A DNA stretch of 64,000 nucleotides, taken from assembly GCA_023078555.1 (NCBI GenBank), contig CM041198.1, forward strand, positions 12,181,374-12,245,373, read 5' to 3'. The stretch is from Ulva prolifera. Lineage: Eukaryota > Chlorophyta > Ulvophyceae > Ulvales > Ulvaceae. This document shows positions 1-10,200 of this stretch, one piece after another; position 1 is the first letter of the stretch, and every line of letters begins with the position of its first letter. Made by a program: the position numbers and the translations under genes. The notes beneath the pieces are model-generated. The model did not search any database, was not told the origin of the DNA, and saw nothing but the letters and a program-made list of their open reading frames with translations.

Positions 1-561
1 TGTCTGAGGTGTGCCCTTGTTCACACGTGTGTGTTGCCTGCCATACTAACTGCCACTCTGCCTTTGTCCTATCTGTAATAGGAACACGCTGACTATAGGA
101 AAAATCCAATATGCGGCTCAATAGACACATCCTTGTCCGCTCGCCGTCTCACCCGCCCTATGACGCAACTCCCCACACATACCCTGTAATGCCCGCTCAG
201 GCTCTGACCTCCGCCCCACTCACCAGCAGGCCTCCGCCACAGGAGCATTGGTTAGCATTCCTATCCGCCTGCAGCAGGGTAACCCCCATCGGATGGGCCA
301 GCTGTTGCTGACCCAAAATCTGCGTGGCGTGACAGCAGAACATTTGTTTTTTTGTTTGTTACTACACGCACCAGCTGCCACCGCACTGATGCTGTGACTT
401 CGTTGAGATGGCAATGATTGCTTCCCACTTCCGATGCGAGCTGTTTGGATGCCGCCTCGCCAGCCTGCGCTATATGCGGACAATGCGTGTATGGCTGCAG
501 GGAAGCCGCACCAGCACATGGGACGTGCACCTGGCAGGAGTCGGATAGGTCACGCATGAGT
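1..561. other. No gene recognised, left edge
   Basis: Only short frames with no family resemblance and no convincing splice-joined coding sequence are visible. The part after about 450 is GC-rich and leads into the R1 repeat. Confidence 0.4.
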
Positions 562-985
562 TACGAGGACAAAGTAGTAGAGGCCAGTAGCACCGCCAGG
601 GCAACGCACAAGCACACCAGCGCCACCGATCACAGCGGACGCCGACCAATGCCAAACCCGACCACGACTTCTGAGCACAGCAAGATGGCCCCGCACCCAC
701 GTCAGAGCGCGCATGTGCACACGCACCCACACTCACCTACTCAAAACATATACCCACACCCCCCAACCCACACGCCCCAATCACACGCGGCCCCGGGCCC
801 GTCCACAGAACGACCTCGCCGACCTCCAAAGAAGGCGCAATGGCCACGGTGGCCCAGGCTGGCAGCCCAGCCGCCACCGGCCCCGTGAGACGCCAGGGGG
901 CTCCCAAACCCCCCAGCCCCCAGGCTCCTCCCACAACCAACACCTACTCACAAGCAGGGCAGCTCCAGTGCGGCCTAGCAACGTG
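562..985 (+). repeat. R1 dispersed repeat, copy a
   Basis: First of about six copies of a roughly 430-470 bp repeat, called R1 here. The left end carries a motif like GACAAAGTnGnnGnGGCCnG followed by AGCACCGCCAGG. The middle is CA/CCCA-rich (about 700-790). The right part (about 790-900) carries GCCACGGTGGCCCA and a CAGCCC / CCCCCCAGCC stretch. The same order of blocks recurs at 4232-3795 (minus), 45160, 50128, 52625 and 53905-53666 (minus). By eye the right part matches the copy at 52850-52990 best. No open frame is shared between copies, so it is probably non-coding. Confidence 0.7.
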
Positions 986-1259
986 CGGAAGTAGAGTGAG
1001 TGCAGCTTAGCATGGCCTGTGCACCCCTCAGCATGCTGATGATAGCGCCCTTGTGGAATGGCATGGTGTGATGGATTGTATATTGTTTATGCCCAAGATA
1101 TCAGGCTTGGTTCATAGCGTCTGCAATGCACAGGAGTAAGAATTTTCCTCTCCTAGATCTCTCAGTGCAGCAGACTCACCACGCCTCGAGGATGCATCTT
1201 GCGCCATGCGGATGCGGCAAACATGGGCAAGTAAAGGGCATGAAGTTCACACACAGCAT
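986..1259. other. Spacer between R1 copy a and the LINE
   Basis: Less GC-rich than its flanks. No gene or repeat is recognised. The LINE homology begins abruptly near 1260, consistent with 5' truncation on insertion. Confidence 0.4.
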
Positions 1260-3640
1260 GCACAGTGTACGGGCAAAGCAGCCCGCTCCTCGCCCAACAC
1301 CCGGATGGCTTCATCGCGGAGCTCCGCAGTGAGGCGGGTGAGCGCCAGGGGGACCCTCTGGGACCGCTCCTCTTTGCGCTCACCTACCTCCCCCAGGAAG
1401 CGCAGCGGCAGGTCCCCGATACCCTGGTGATATCATGCCATGATGACACCTACGTGCAGGGCAAAGCAGACAATGTGGTGGTCGCCGAAAATGCGATCCT
1501 CTCGCGGCATGAGTGCAACCGCGCTAAGACAATTGTGTACTGCACCGACCCAGAGAAAGCGCGCCATGTGGCGGCACAGCCGCAGGCCACAATGGCGGCG
1601 GACGGGATCATCGTGTGCGGCACCCCGCTCGGCACACAGGCGTTCGTCGAGGCACATGTGCAGCAGCGCACCCAGGACACGGCGGATCTGATCTACAGGC
1701 TGGTGGGGCTGCCCCTGCCGGCCCAGTCGCAGTGGGCGACCCTGTACCACTGCCTCCAACACCAGGATGCACATTTCCTCCGGAAAACGCCACGGGGTGC
1801 GCTCCGGGACCACCTGCCTGCCATTGAGTGCGCCACGCTCCGCGGCCTCTGCAGCATCATGGGAGTGTCCGACTTCACTGCTGACCAGGTCGTACAGGCC
1901 ACCCTGCCCCACCGCCACGGCGGCATGGGGCTCCGGCATTACTGTGAGGACACAGCAGACGCAGCACGCCTGTCCTTTGCAGCGCTGGGACATCGCGCAC
2001 TTGCTGGGGGGGTCGAACGTGGCCAGCCATTCCGCGGTCAGGCAGCCGTCGAGATGCAACTGCTGCTGGACAGGCTGCGCCAGGAGTGGGGCGCCGCCAT
2101 CCCCGGCGTTGCTGAATGCCCCACCGGCGTCGCGGCTTGGGCGCAGGATAACACATCGAAGGTAAGGTTGACTCAGCAGCAAAGCCTACTCTTGCGCGCC
2201 GAGGCCGACGCTCACAAAGCTGCGGTCTTTGAGGCGCTCTGCGCTGCCACCGACGGGCGTTCTCTCCATCTGGCAGCGGCAGCGCGCGCGGCCGCTGCCT
2301 GCCTGCGCAGCTGCATGGGGGCCTGCGCGTCGGCATGGCTCACGGCGTTATCTTGACCGGTCACGGGTCTATCCGACAAGGAGTTCGGCGTGTACACCCG
2401 GCTGCGGCTCGGGGAAGCCCTCCTCCCGCGCATCGGAGATGATGGAGACTGCCCCTGCGGGCGAAGCGGGGAAGCGGGCACACACCTGCTGGTCTGCGCT
2501 TCTCTGTGGGGGACAGTCGCCGCGCGGCACAACCTGCTCGTCGAGATGTGGAGGCGCGTGTTCGCGCGCAGTGGCATCACGTCGGCGGTGGAGCCGCACC
2601 TAAGCAGACTCCCGAAGGGCACCGGCCACGGTCTCGCGGCTCGCCCCACGGCCGGTCATGCGTCACCCTCTGCCACCTCCCCGCCCGCCCAAGCCTCGGC
2701 CGCACCCGCAACCCCTCTCGGCGCCCAGGATTGGCTCCCCCTCTCCCGCGACGCCTCCGCCGCGCCCGCCCGAGATGCCGCCGCTGCAGTGCTGGGCGCG
2801 GCCGTGCTCAGCGCCGCCGTCCTCGACTCACGGCCCCAGCCAGGGTCCCCCGCCGTGCGCTCCACGGCACCTCTGCCCCCATCCTCTACAGCAGCCCCTC
2901 CCGATTCCTCCGCCTCCCTTGCCTCAGCCGTGCTCACAACCCTTCTTGGCGCCCAGGTCCCCCCTCCCACCACCTACGCAGCTGCTGTCGTGTCGACGGA
3001 TGCCGTCGGGATGGCATGCCCACTCCCAGCATCCCCGGCCCCAGCCGGCCCTGCTGCAGCCGCAGGAGACCTCCCCTGTGCGCCGACGGCCGCTCGCCTG
3101 CCCTGCGACGAACAGCCGCACGGGAGCCCTGAGCAGGGCGCCTCGCCGGCCGCCCTCCCCAGGTCACGCGTGGGCGCCCAGCGAGGCGACATACTTGCGT
3201 TCTTTCCGGGCGCCCCGGTGATCGGCGACGTGTGTGCCACCCACCCGCTTGCAGGTTCCAACGTTTGAGCTACGGCGCTGCGCGACGGCGCCTCGGCGGA
3301 CGCCGCCGGCCGGCAGAAGCGCAACAAGCACGGCCGCGCAGGGGTTGGGGGGCTCAGCCTGCTTCCGCTGTCGCATGAAACATACGGTCGCGTGGGCCCA
3401 GCTGCGTTTGCGTTCCTGAACAGGCTTGCCGATGTGGCTGCAGGGGCGGGCGCGGTCTCTCGACGGCGGTTCCTGGAGAACACGATGCGCGACATCTCCA
3501 CGACGCTCTGCCGCGCCGTCGCGCGTCAGGTCACGCCGCTGCCCCGCTGATGGCTCGCCACGCGGGTAAGGCAGTCTCGACGGGACTTGCGGTCCCATGT
3601 GATGACCTCCCGCCGCTCAGGCCTGAGCGGCGAGCCGCCC
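1260..3640 (+). mobile_element. 5'-truncated LINE (non-LTR retrotransposon)
   Basis: GC-rich block with the C-terminal two thirds of a LINE ORF2: the end of the reverse-transcriptase palm, a linker, a zinc-ribbon-like segment and the conserved C-terminal domain. The 5' half (endonuclease and upstream RT motifs) is missing. The 3' end shares sequence with minus-strand fragments at 51944-52570 and 53520-53665 and with a second fragment at 4245-4358, so the family is multicopy here. Target-site duplications and a poly-A tail were not found. Base composition is clearly more GC-rich than in the genes around it. Confidence 0.85.
1265..3550 (+). pseudogene. LINE ORF2 remnant (reverse transcriptase C-terminal part), broken
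   Basis: One reading frame runs from about 1265 to 3550. The RT motif GERQGDPLGPLLFAL lies at about 1340-1385. The catalytic-box equivalent CHDDTYVQG, near 1440, stands where LINEs have a YADD-type motif. GTPLGTQAFVEAHV follows near 1620. A Cys-rich CPCGRSGEAGTHLLVC segment near 2450-2490 resembles the zf-RVT domain, and a terminal RGDILAFFPG block follows near 3180. The frame is interrupted by two in-frame TGA codons (2354 and 3266). The paralogue on the minus strand near 52.3 kb has a Cys codon at the position of the second. Compared with that paralogue, a one-base loss near 3530 shifts the frame just before the end. This copy cannot make a full protein. Confidence 0.85.
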
Positions 3641-3794
3641 GCGGCGTCCCCGCCCCTCCTCGCAGACCGGGCCGCTGCGGCTCAGGCGCACTGTTGGATA
3701 GCGCGCGCCGCCTCGTCCGCGTGACCCGGCCCTCGGACACACTGCGCCTTGGGCGTGCTCTGTTCTGAGCGGGTCGACGGATGACGGCGCTCCC

Positions 3795-4232
3795 GTGCGT
3801 GTTGCTCCGCCGCTCGGGGCTGGCATGTTCGGGTACGGGGGTGCAGCGGGGGACGGCGGTGGGGGGGGATTGGGCTGGGGAAGATGGGCTTGGGGGCCCC
3901 CGATGGCTTCCGCACTGGGCCAGCATCGGCCGGGCTGCCAGCTTGGGCCGCCGCGACAGCGCGGGCGGCGGGGTCGTATTGCGTCCTGGCGCGGGGGTGC
4001 GCGTGCTGGGGGGTTGACCGGGGATGGGTGCGTGGGCGTGGTGTAGGGGTGTGCGGGTGCGTGTTCAGTGGGTTCGGGTTGGGCTGAGGCGGGGTGCTGT
4101 GGCCCTGAGGGCGGTCGGATTCGAGGTGGCTGCCGCTCTCCTGACGCGCGTGCTTTGGGTTGTTCGTATACTGCCTCGTTGTCCTGGCGGTATACCGGCC
4201 CCTCCGGCTTTGGCCCTGTAACACACGCATGC
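3795..4232 (-). repeat. R1 dispersed repeat, copy b (inverted)
   Basis: On the minus strand it reads with the same block order as copy a: GCCAAAGCCGGAGGGGCCGG, then ACCGCCAGGACAACGAG, a Pro/His-type CA-rich middle, then GGCCCAAGCTGGCAGCCCGG. Copies a and b therefore form inverted repeats on either side of the LINE (562-985 and 4232-3795). The long minus-strand frames here are Pro/Ala/Thr-rich by-products of composition. Confidence 0.7.
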
Positions 4233-4244
4233 TGCGCAGCACGC

Positions 4245-4358
4245 AACATATGCTACACGGCAGTTGCCCACCCAGTCCGCGCCGCTACCCCGCTGATGGC
4301 ACGTCGTGTGGGCGAGGCGGTCTTCAAGGCACTCCCGGTTCCCTACAACGACATCTGA
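4245..4358 (+). mobile_element. LINE 3'-end fragment
   Basis: About 110 bp homologous to the extreme 3' coding end of the LINE at 3500-3620. Shared landmarks are a CGCGCC stretch, then CCCCGCTGATGGC(A/T)CG, then a GCGGTCTTCAAGGCACTCCC block matching GCAGTCTCGACGGGACTTGC. It starts within about 15 bp of the start of R1 copy b, in divergent orientation. Confidence 0.65.
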
Positions 4359-4855
4359 AGTACGATGTTTGGAGTGGTATTTCACTCTGTATCTGCCGAT
4401 GTCAGCATGGCGATCGACAAAGCGTCGTCAGTGTCCAATCAGGAGCAGCTGCTTTCATCTTCACGAAGTACCTAATTCCATTCTTGCTTACGCGTTTCGG
4501 CTTGAGAAGCTAAATCGGAGTTCAGCCGGTCATGATCATGCTCGCGGTAGATGCAACTCTTGGTACAACATGCATGCTCAGCGTCAAGCAGCACACACGC
4601 AGCAACTGGGGATGGCCGTAGCATGTGCGTGCATAACTTTAGCGAACTGTAAGGAACGTTCACATCCGATCAATATGTCTGTCTCAGCTTAAACTGGACG
4701 TTCCGAGTCCAAACAGGCGTGAAGCCAAAAGGCCATTTGAACTTTGGACACCTGATCACCAAATAAAACACTGAAAATTACTCTTGATCTTTGGCGTACG
4801 TTTAAGCCGGTGTTGCGGGAGCAGCCACTCGCTGAAGCCTGCTGCTAGAGTTTGG
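4359..4855. other. Upstream region of the membrane-protein gene
   Basis: No coding sequence recognised. Composition drops to that of ordinary genic DNA after about 4360. It probably holds the promoter and 5' UTR of the next gene, but no specific motif can be supported. Confidence 0.35.
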
Positions 4856-7800
4856 ATGCGAAGTCAGCGCACCGCCATCATCGTTTCGTTAATTATCGGG
4901 CTGGCTATCGGAATTGCTATACTGATGGTTCTCTGGGTGTGTGCTGTTTGTTTTAGCAAGAGCCGTACAAAAGATGAAGAACGACAAGTGCATGAGGAAG
5001 CCAAGCGCGAACAGCGGGCACATCAAGCCGATGCGGCGGTAGCATTACCGGACGTGACAAATGCGCCTTCAGAACCTGGTAAGGTGGCTTTCCATTCTTT
5101 GTCGTCGTACGTAGCCCGGAATGCAGCCGTTGCGTGGCTGTGTTCGCACCGGTACATGATGCGTCAGCTCCGTTGGGCAGCAGGCACGGCAACATCTCGG
5201 CACTTGTGGTGTCACACGAAGCTTCACGTCGAACTGTCCGGAATCGCTGCACGATTTCCTCCGGCTTGTGGTCGAGAGTTTCTCGAGATCCAGCTTTACT
5301 CCGTGTTCGCAACACCGCTGACACGTACCGCAGCTGCAGGACCGATTCCCGACGAGCCATGAGTATGATGGGAAGCTTGCGAAGAAGTCATCTACCGCAC
5401 CACCAGTGCATGCTGCAGCGACTCCTCCTCCCGTCTTTCCGATCGACACGCGTCCTGCTGCCGGTAGTCCATACCCAATGGTATCGCCAGATCCGATGCC
5501 GACCAGGTGCGTGTATACACAGTATGATACAGTGGGGAGTACATAGTTGTCATCATGATACGTGAGATTGCAACGAACAGACTAGGCGTTTGTGTCGCAG
5601 TGGGTTGAGCTGTTCGTTTGACTGTATTCGTACGGGCGATTGCCAATTAATCGTTTGCAGCGATGCTCGTTGAGTTTTTCCGGCGTGCAGTGTGACGATG
5701 TCTCTTTTGCGTCTCGTGTTTTCGTGAGTATCGATCTGAAGCAGCCGAGTCGGTGCTCATACCTGCAGCATCACTTATGAATTTCGCAACTGCCATATGA
5801 CGTGCGCAATGTAACACAACATTACGTCTCACATGGTGCATCGTAATGGTGATGTATGGCGCTTATCTATGCAGGCTCTCCCATCATGCTGGCGCACTAC
5901 CCACGCCATCTCCCACACAGTCTCGAGGCGGACAACACAACAGTTCCCCCAGCCCCGGCAAGGGAATGGAGACAAACTTGCACCTGTCAGTTCCGGAGCT
6001 TGTTCCGTCTCCATTAGTGCATGAGGTACAAGAGCCGCGCAACTCGTCGCCGGTGATCGCGACTGTTGCATCGCCACGTGTACCATCGCAGAAGTCTGAC
6101 ACAGAGCCGAGGTCACATCGAACTGCTTCTGCGAGGCCAAGATCGAAGAAGCGCCCCTCTCTCGCAGAACTTGACCCCATGGTGCCCGCGGTGTCACACG
6201 TGGACTCCCAATCGTCACAAGCACAGGGTGTTCTAGGGTCTGCTGATGCTGTCCCAGAAGACACTGGTTCAGCCCAGGGAGCTGCTGTTCCTGCTTTAGA
6301 CCTGAACAGCATAACTGAGGAACGCAGCAAGCGAAATGCGACCCAAAATAAGCGGTCTTATGTGCTTGAAGCAGAGGCATCGGGTGTCGGAACAACCGTC
6401 GAAATCGATGCAATCTCGCCTGTTCCAGGTCTTCCCCACACTGTATCCCATGCCAACAGGGGGGACAGCATCCTCGAACCCACACCACAAATGCCATTAG
6501 ATGCGTCAGAGATGATGGGTGTGTCTGGCCTTGAGGGAGGTGCTGCAGGACTCGCTCAACATGGAGGTCCACCTGAACAAGCACCTGGTCCGCTCGCAGC
6601 TGCTGGAAGCGGTACACGGAAGCTTTCAGATGCAGATGTAGATGCACATGTCCCAGTGTCTGTATATGAAGATGCCGCAGACACACGTGGGATGACAGCT
6701 ATCATGGATGATCAAACCACGCTTATGAAGGGTAGGGGGGCAGCGCTACGCGGGAACGGCACGCTTACTGGCGTGCAGGAGAGGGATGGGAGCATTGCTG
6801 ACACAGGCAGCTTGCCTGTGGCCGGAGCATCAGAAAGCCTCCCTCCAGGCGCAATCGTGCGTGGCCGTGATGAGTTTCTTGATCAGCTCAAGTCCAAGCC
6901 AGGTGAAGTGACCGGAAGCATTGCCTCTGGTAGAGTCATACATCAGGATACAACAGGCATATTTGCATCTCCATGGGAAAGTAACGAACAGAGTCCACAG
7001 GCTGGGATCCGGGGCGGCACATATGTGCCTTCAGATATGACCAGTGTGATGTCCGGGGGCTCAGGGATGTCCACATGGACTCTCAGTAGCCATGCACAGC
7101 AGCGCTCTGTGCGCCGGAGTGCATTCAGCACCATGCCGTCGACGTCTCGTTCTGGCCGCTGGTCCAGCCGGGCGTCCCATATTGCTCCCTCATCTAGTGG
7201 TCACTCAAACTGGACGCTGTCCGGGGAGAAGTCCAACTGGACCGTGTCCGCCGGAGATAAGTCAAACTTCACAATGGGGGGTGATCAGTCCAATTGGACT
7301 CTTTCGGGGAACACCGCTGCTTTTTCAACCTCACACCGAGTTGCGACTCGTGCAATCGATGATGGACGCAGCGAGGCTTTCACTATGGGTTTCACCGAGG
7401 GGGCAAGCGAGTGGGGCCTGTCTCCAAGGGGAACAGCAAGGGATGACCTGGATGTGGGGCACTCGAAACGTGCGCTCTGCTGCCCTCACTGGCATAGCAT
7501 GACATTATGCAGACTGTGTTCTGATATTTCAATGCACCCACGACATTTCTGCCCGTGCAGGGTGGTTGCAGAATGATGAAATTGTCATGCCTAGCCGGTG
7601 GACAGCCCGCGCGGACGATCAGTCACCCCACGCAGGACTGCGGCAGAAATATGAACACCGCAAGCTCCGCCAGCAGTATGCAGCAGACGACACAACTGTG
7701 CCTGAAACTGCGCTACGGCGAGTTGATGAGTGCGCTTCCCATGCATTGCATCTGGATTTCAGTTCCGGCTGCGTGCCCCATGTTTTGCCAGAATCCACGC

Positions 7801-7973
7801 ATTGCTTCACACAATGTTGTTCACGCATTGTTCATAATCACGTCGCCGCACATGTTGTGTGCATTTGTATGCAAAGGTGCCACTATAAATTTGAAATGTG
7901 TTTACGGCATCAAAGCTTGACCTCATATGCAGGTGGATGGGTGATATGTCTGGCACGAGGGATGAAGTTGTGA
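4856..7973 (+). CDS. Unrecognised single-pass membrane protein, Ser/Thr-rich with NWT repeats
   Basis: No family recognised. The proposed start is ATG 4856; about 10 residues later a strongly hydrophobic segment begins (IIVSLIIGLAIGIAILMVLW), a likely signal-anchor or transmembrane helix, followed by a charged KDEERQVHEEAKREQR stretch. The first exon ends at 5078. A proline-rich exon ends at 5506 (PMVSPDPMPTR) and splices in phase to a large exon 5875-7469, about 530 residues rich in Ser, Thr, Pro and Gly. That exon contains a near-tandem cassette at about 7200-7300, SNWTLSG / SNWTVSAG / SNFTMGG / SNWTLSG, and related TWTL and EWGL units. It joins in phase to 7561 (acceptor GTGCAG) and reads KRWLQNDEIVMPSRWT. 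The link between 5078 and 5340 and the true C-terminus (last in-frame stop 7973) are unresolved. NxT sites would suit an extracellular or lumenal domain; this is inference. Confidence 0.55.
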
Positions 7974-10200
7974 AACGCCTGCTGGCACAGACCAATGGTG
8001 ACGAATGATTGGCGGATCGCGATGATGCACCAGCTTCAAGATTGTTTAATGGGACCAAGATTTGAGTTGTTATTGTGTTTGCTGTCTGTGCCATGTAAGG
8101 CAAGACATAGACCTGGGTTCGCCATCCCGAATATATAATATAAATATATGGCGCAGGGTAAGTCGATCATGTATCTGGCACGTATTCCTGTGGCGACTTG
8201 AATGTCCAGGCATGAATTGGGCACGAGCGAAACCCATTCGAGCATTTCGCAGCGGCGGTGTTGGTGCGACGCCCTGAAGTGCTTGGAGGAGGGCCAACAC
8301 AGTGGACAACACATACAGCCTGCAGCCACGTAAAGCATGCAGCCCTTGCCCGATCCGTACATTTGCACACATGTTGATAGAATACGTCCATATCAGACGG
8401 GGATGAAAGAAATTGGAGCTGGCACCAGACGACGAGGGTCGAAAGGCCGCATGTAGCGTTCTGGTTGCATCCATACATAGACGAAGTGTGTCTTGAGAAC
8501 ATCAGGGTGATGCCCTTCTGTGATCAAGAGAAGTGGAAGCACGTGATACTTGGAGATTGTCGCATCTTCAAGTGAAGGTACGTAGGTTCACGACATGTGT
8601 GTGTGCACTCGACATTCGTATGTATGTGTAAAAACTGCGATGTACCATAAGTAGGCTTCCAAATCTCATGAACCTGCTGCAACTTACTCTCTTGACCTCC
8701 TCAACGGTCTACACCCCAAACACTCCTCCCTGATCCCTCTCCTGAGTGATTTACTGAGAGGTGAGTGTCCTATGTGCTGTCGATTCAGACGGTGTCCAGC
8801 ATCCCCCAGTGGTTTCCATTACGCGACAGGCTGCCACATCCGCTTTCGCATTGGTTGATTGCACATCAAGGACCAGGCCCGTCCTGCAGGTCCACAGCTT
8901 CCCGTCCCGACTTTGCCTGCCCTCTTCCGTAACATTTCCTTTGCATTGCCGCTGGGGATGCTGGTGATAGGCATCCCATGCTATGAAGCTTGGGGGAGCC
9001 TTGCTGCTTTGACGTATGTATAAAAGTATTGTGTGCACAACTTTGCATGCTATACGTGCCCCAGGGATCGCGTGTTTAGGTTGAGCGTTTCCTTTGCACT
9101 CAGTAGCGTCTGCTTCTCTGACTGATGTGCTCAGGGGGGGGGGGGGGGGGGCACAGCTGTTTTTCAATGCTCGACAAAAAGATCCACTAGTCAATCAATA
9201 GATTATGTGCCTCGACACCCTGGGGTGCGGGCTGACTGAGGACTGTAGGCATGCATGTTTTGCCATCAGGGCCGCATGCATTGACAACCTTTTGTTCTTC
9301 TCTTATCGGCATCAGTGTCAACTGCGTGATCGACTGTGGTCGAACGGTCCCAGCGCTGTTGGGCTCCATTGCAGCAGTGTTGGGCTCTATTGCAGCATGG
9401 CCACATTGTTGGCAAAGCCTGGCATTTCAGAGGATTGCGATTTGCTACTTGACCAGTGTGTAGACGGGTGTACGTGTACATATGCACAAAACATATGCAC
9501 AATTTTGTTGTCGCTGTGAAGCAGATCAGCATATCCCAGCTAACAGTGTCCCGTACGAAAACATGCATTGGATGCATGCATTTGCGACCGGGTGATGTCC
9601 TCGAATCCGGCGGGGAGTGCACACCTGTGTCTGGCCAATTGCAATGTGCACATTTGAAACTGATGGACCGATATCTCTGTGTGAGGCACAAGAAGGGCCG
9701 GGCTCACACCGTTTGCTTTTCTTACGTACCCCTCATGATGCCTCCGGAGTTCTGTTGCATGATTTAGCAGCGAGCGATGCGTTTGGAAATCCATATAGAT
9801 TCGCTGCTTGAACCTTGCACAAGCGTTTTTTATTGTTTGTTGCCGGCTGAAATCCGCTAAACTCTTTCCGCTGGTTGTGACCTAGCTGCGGTGGAACCAG
9901 CCACGCAGCGTGATGGACGGCAAGGATGCCCAGGTGACTTCCTTGCATCTAGAAGCAGTAGGATAATGTTGCTGCCTTGGGCCAACTTTGCTGCGTAATT
10001 CACTTGCTGTCTCGCTCGCTATAGCGCTGTTCTGCAATGCCCCGGCTTTCTGTTGTGATCAGATTGCCGCAACACACTGCCGGCACGAATGGTCACGCTG
10101 TAGATCTCGCGGGTCTTGTTGCCACCTGATCGCTTGTGCTGACACAGTTGACATAGAACAGCAGTCGAAAGCGCTGCCTTGGTATGAATCATGCCGTTCA
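7974..10200. other. Intergenic, no gene recognised
   Basis: About 2.2 kb with only short frames lacking coding character. It includes an AT-rich patch at 8130-8150 and a pure G run (separate entry). The real 5' end of the dynein gene may lie in its right part, since the frame of the first dynein exon is open from 9988. Confidence 0.45.
9134..9151 (+). repeat. Poly-G run of 18
   Basis: Eighteen consecutive G between CTCA and CACAGC in non-coding DNA. Length is uncertain because such runs are error-prone in sequencing. Confidence 0.9.

Noticed and set aside
1433-2182. 249-codon minus-strand frame
   Set aside because: Antisense shadow of the reverse-transcriptase frame.
3617-4249. Two overlapping minus-strand frames of 186 and 210 codons, Pro/Ala/Arg-rich
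   Set aside because: They lie in R1 copy b and the LINE 3' region, where GC-rich low-complexity sequence keeps many frames open. No motif.
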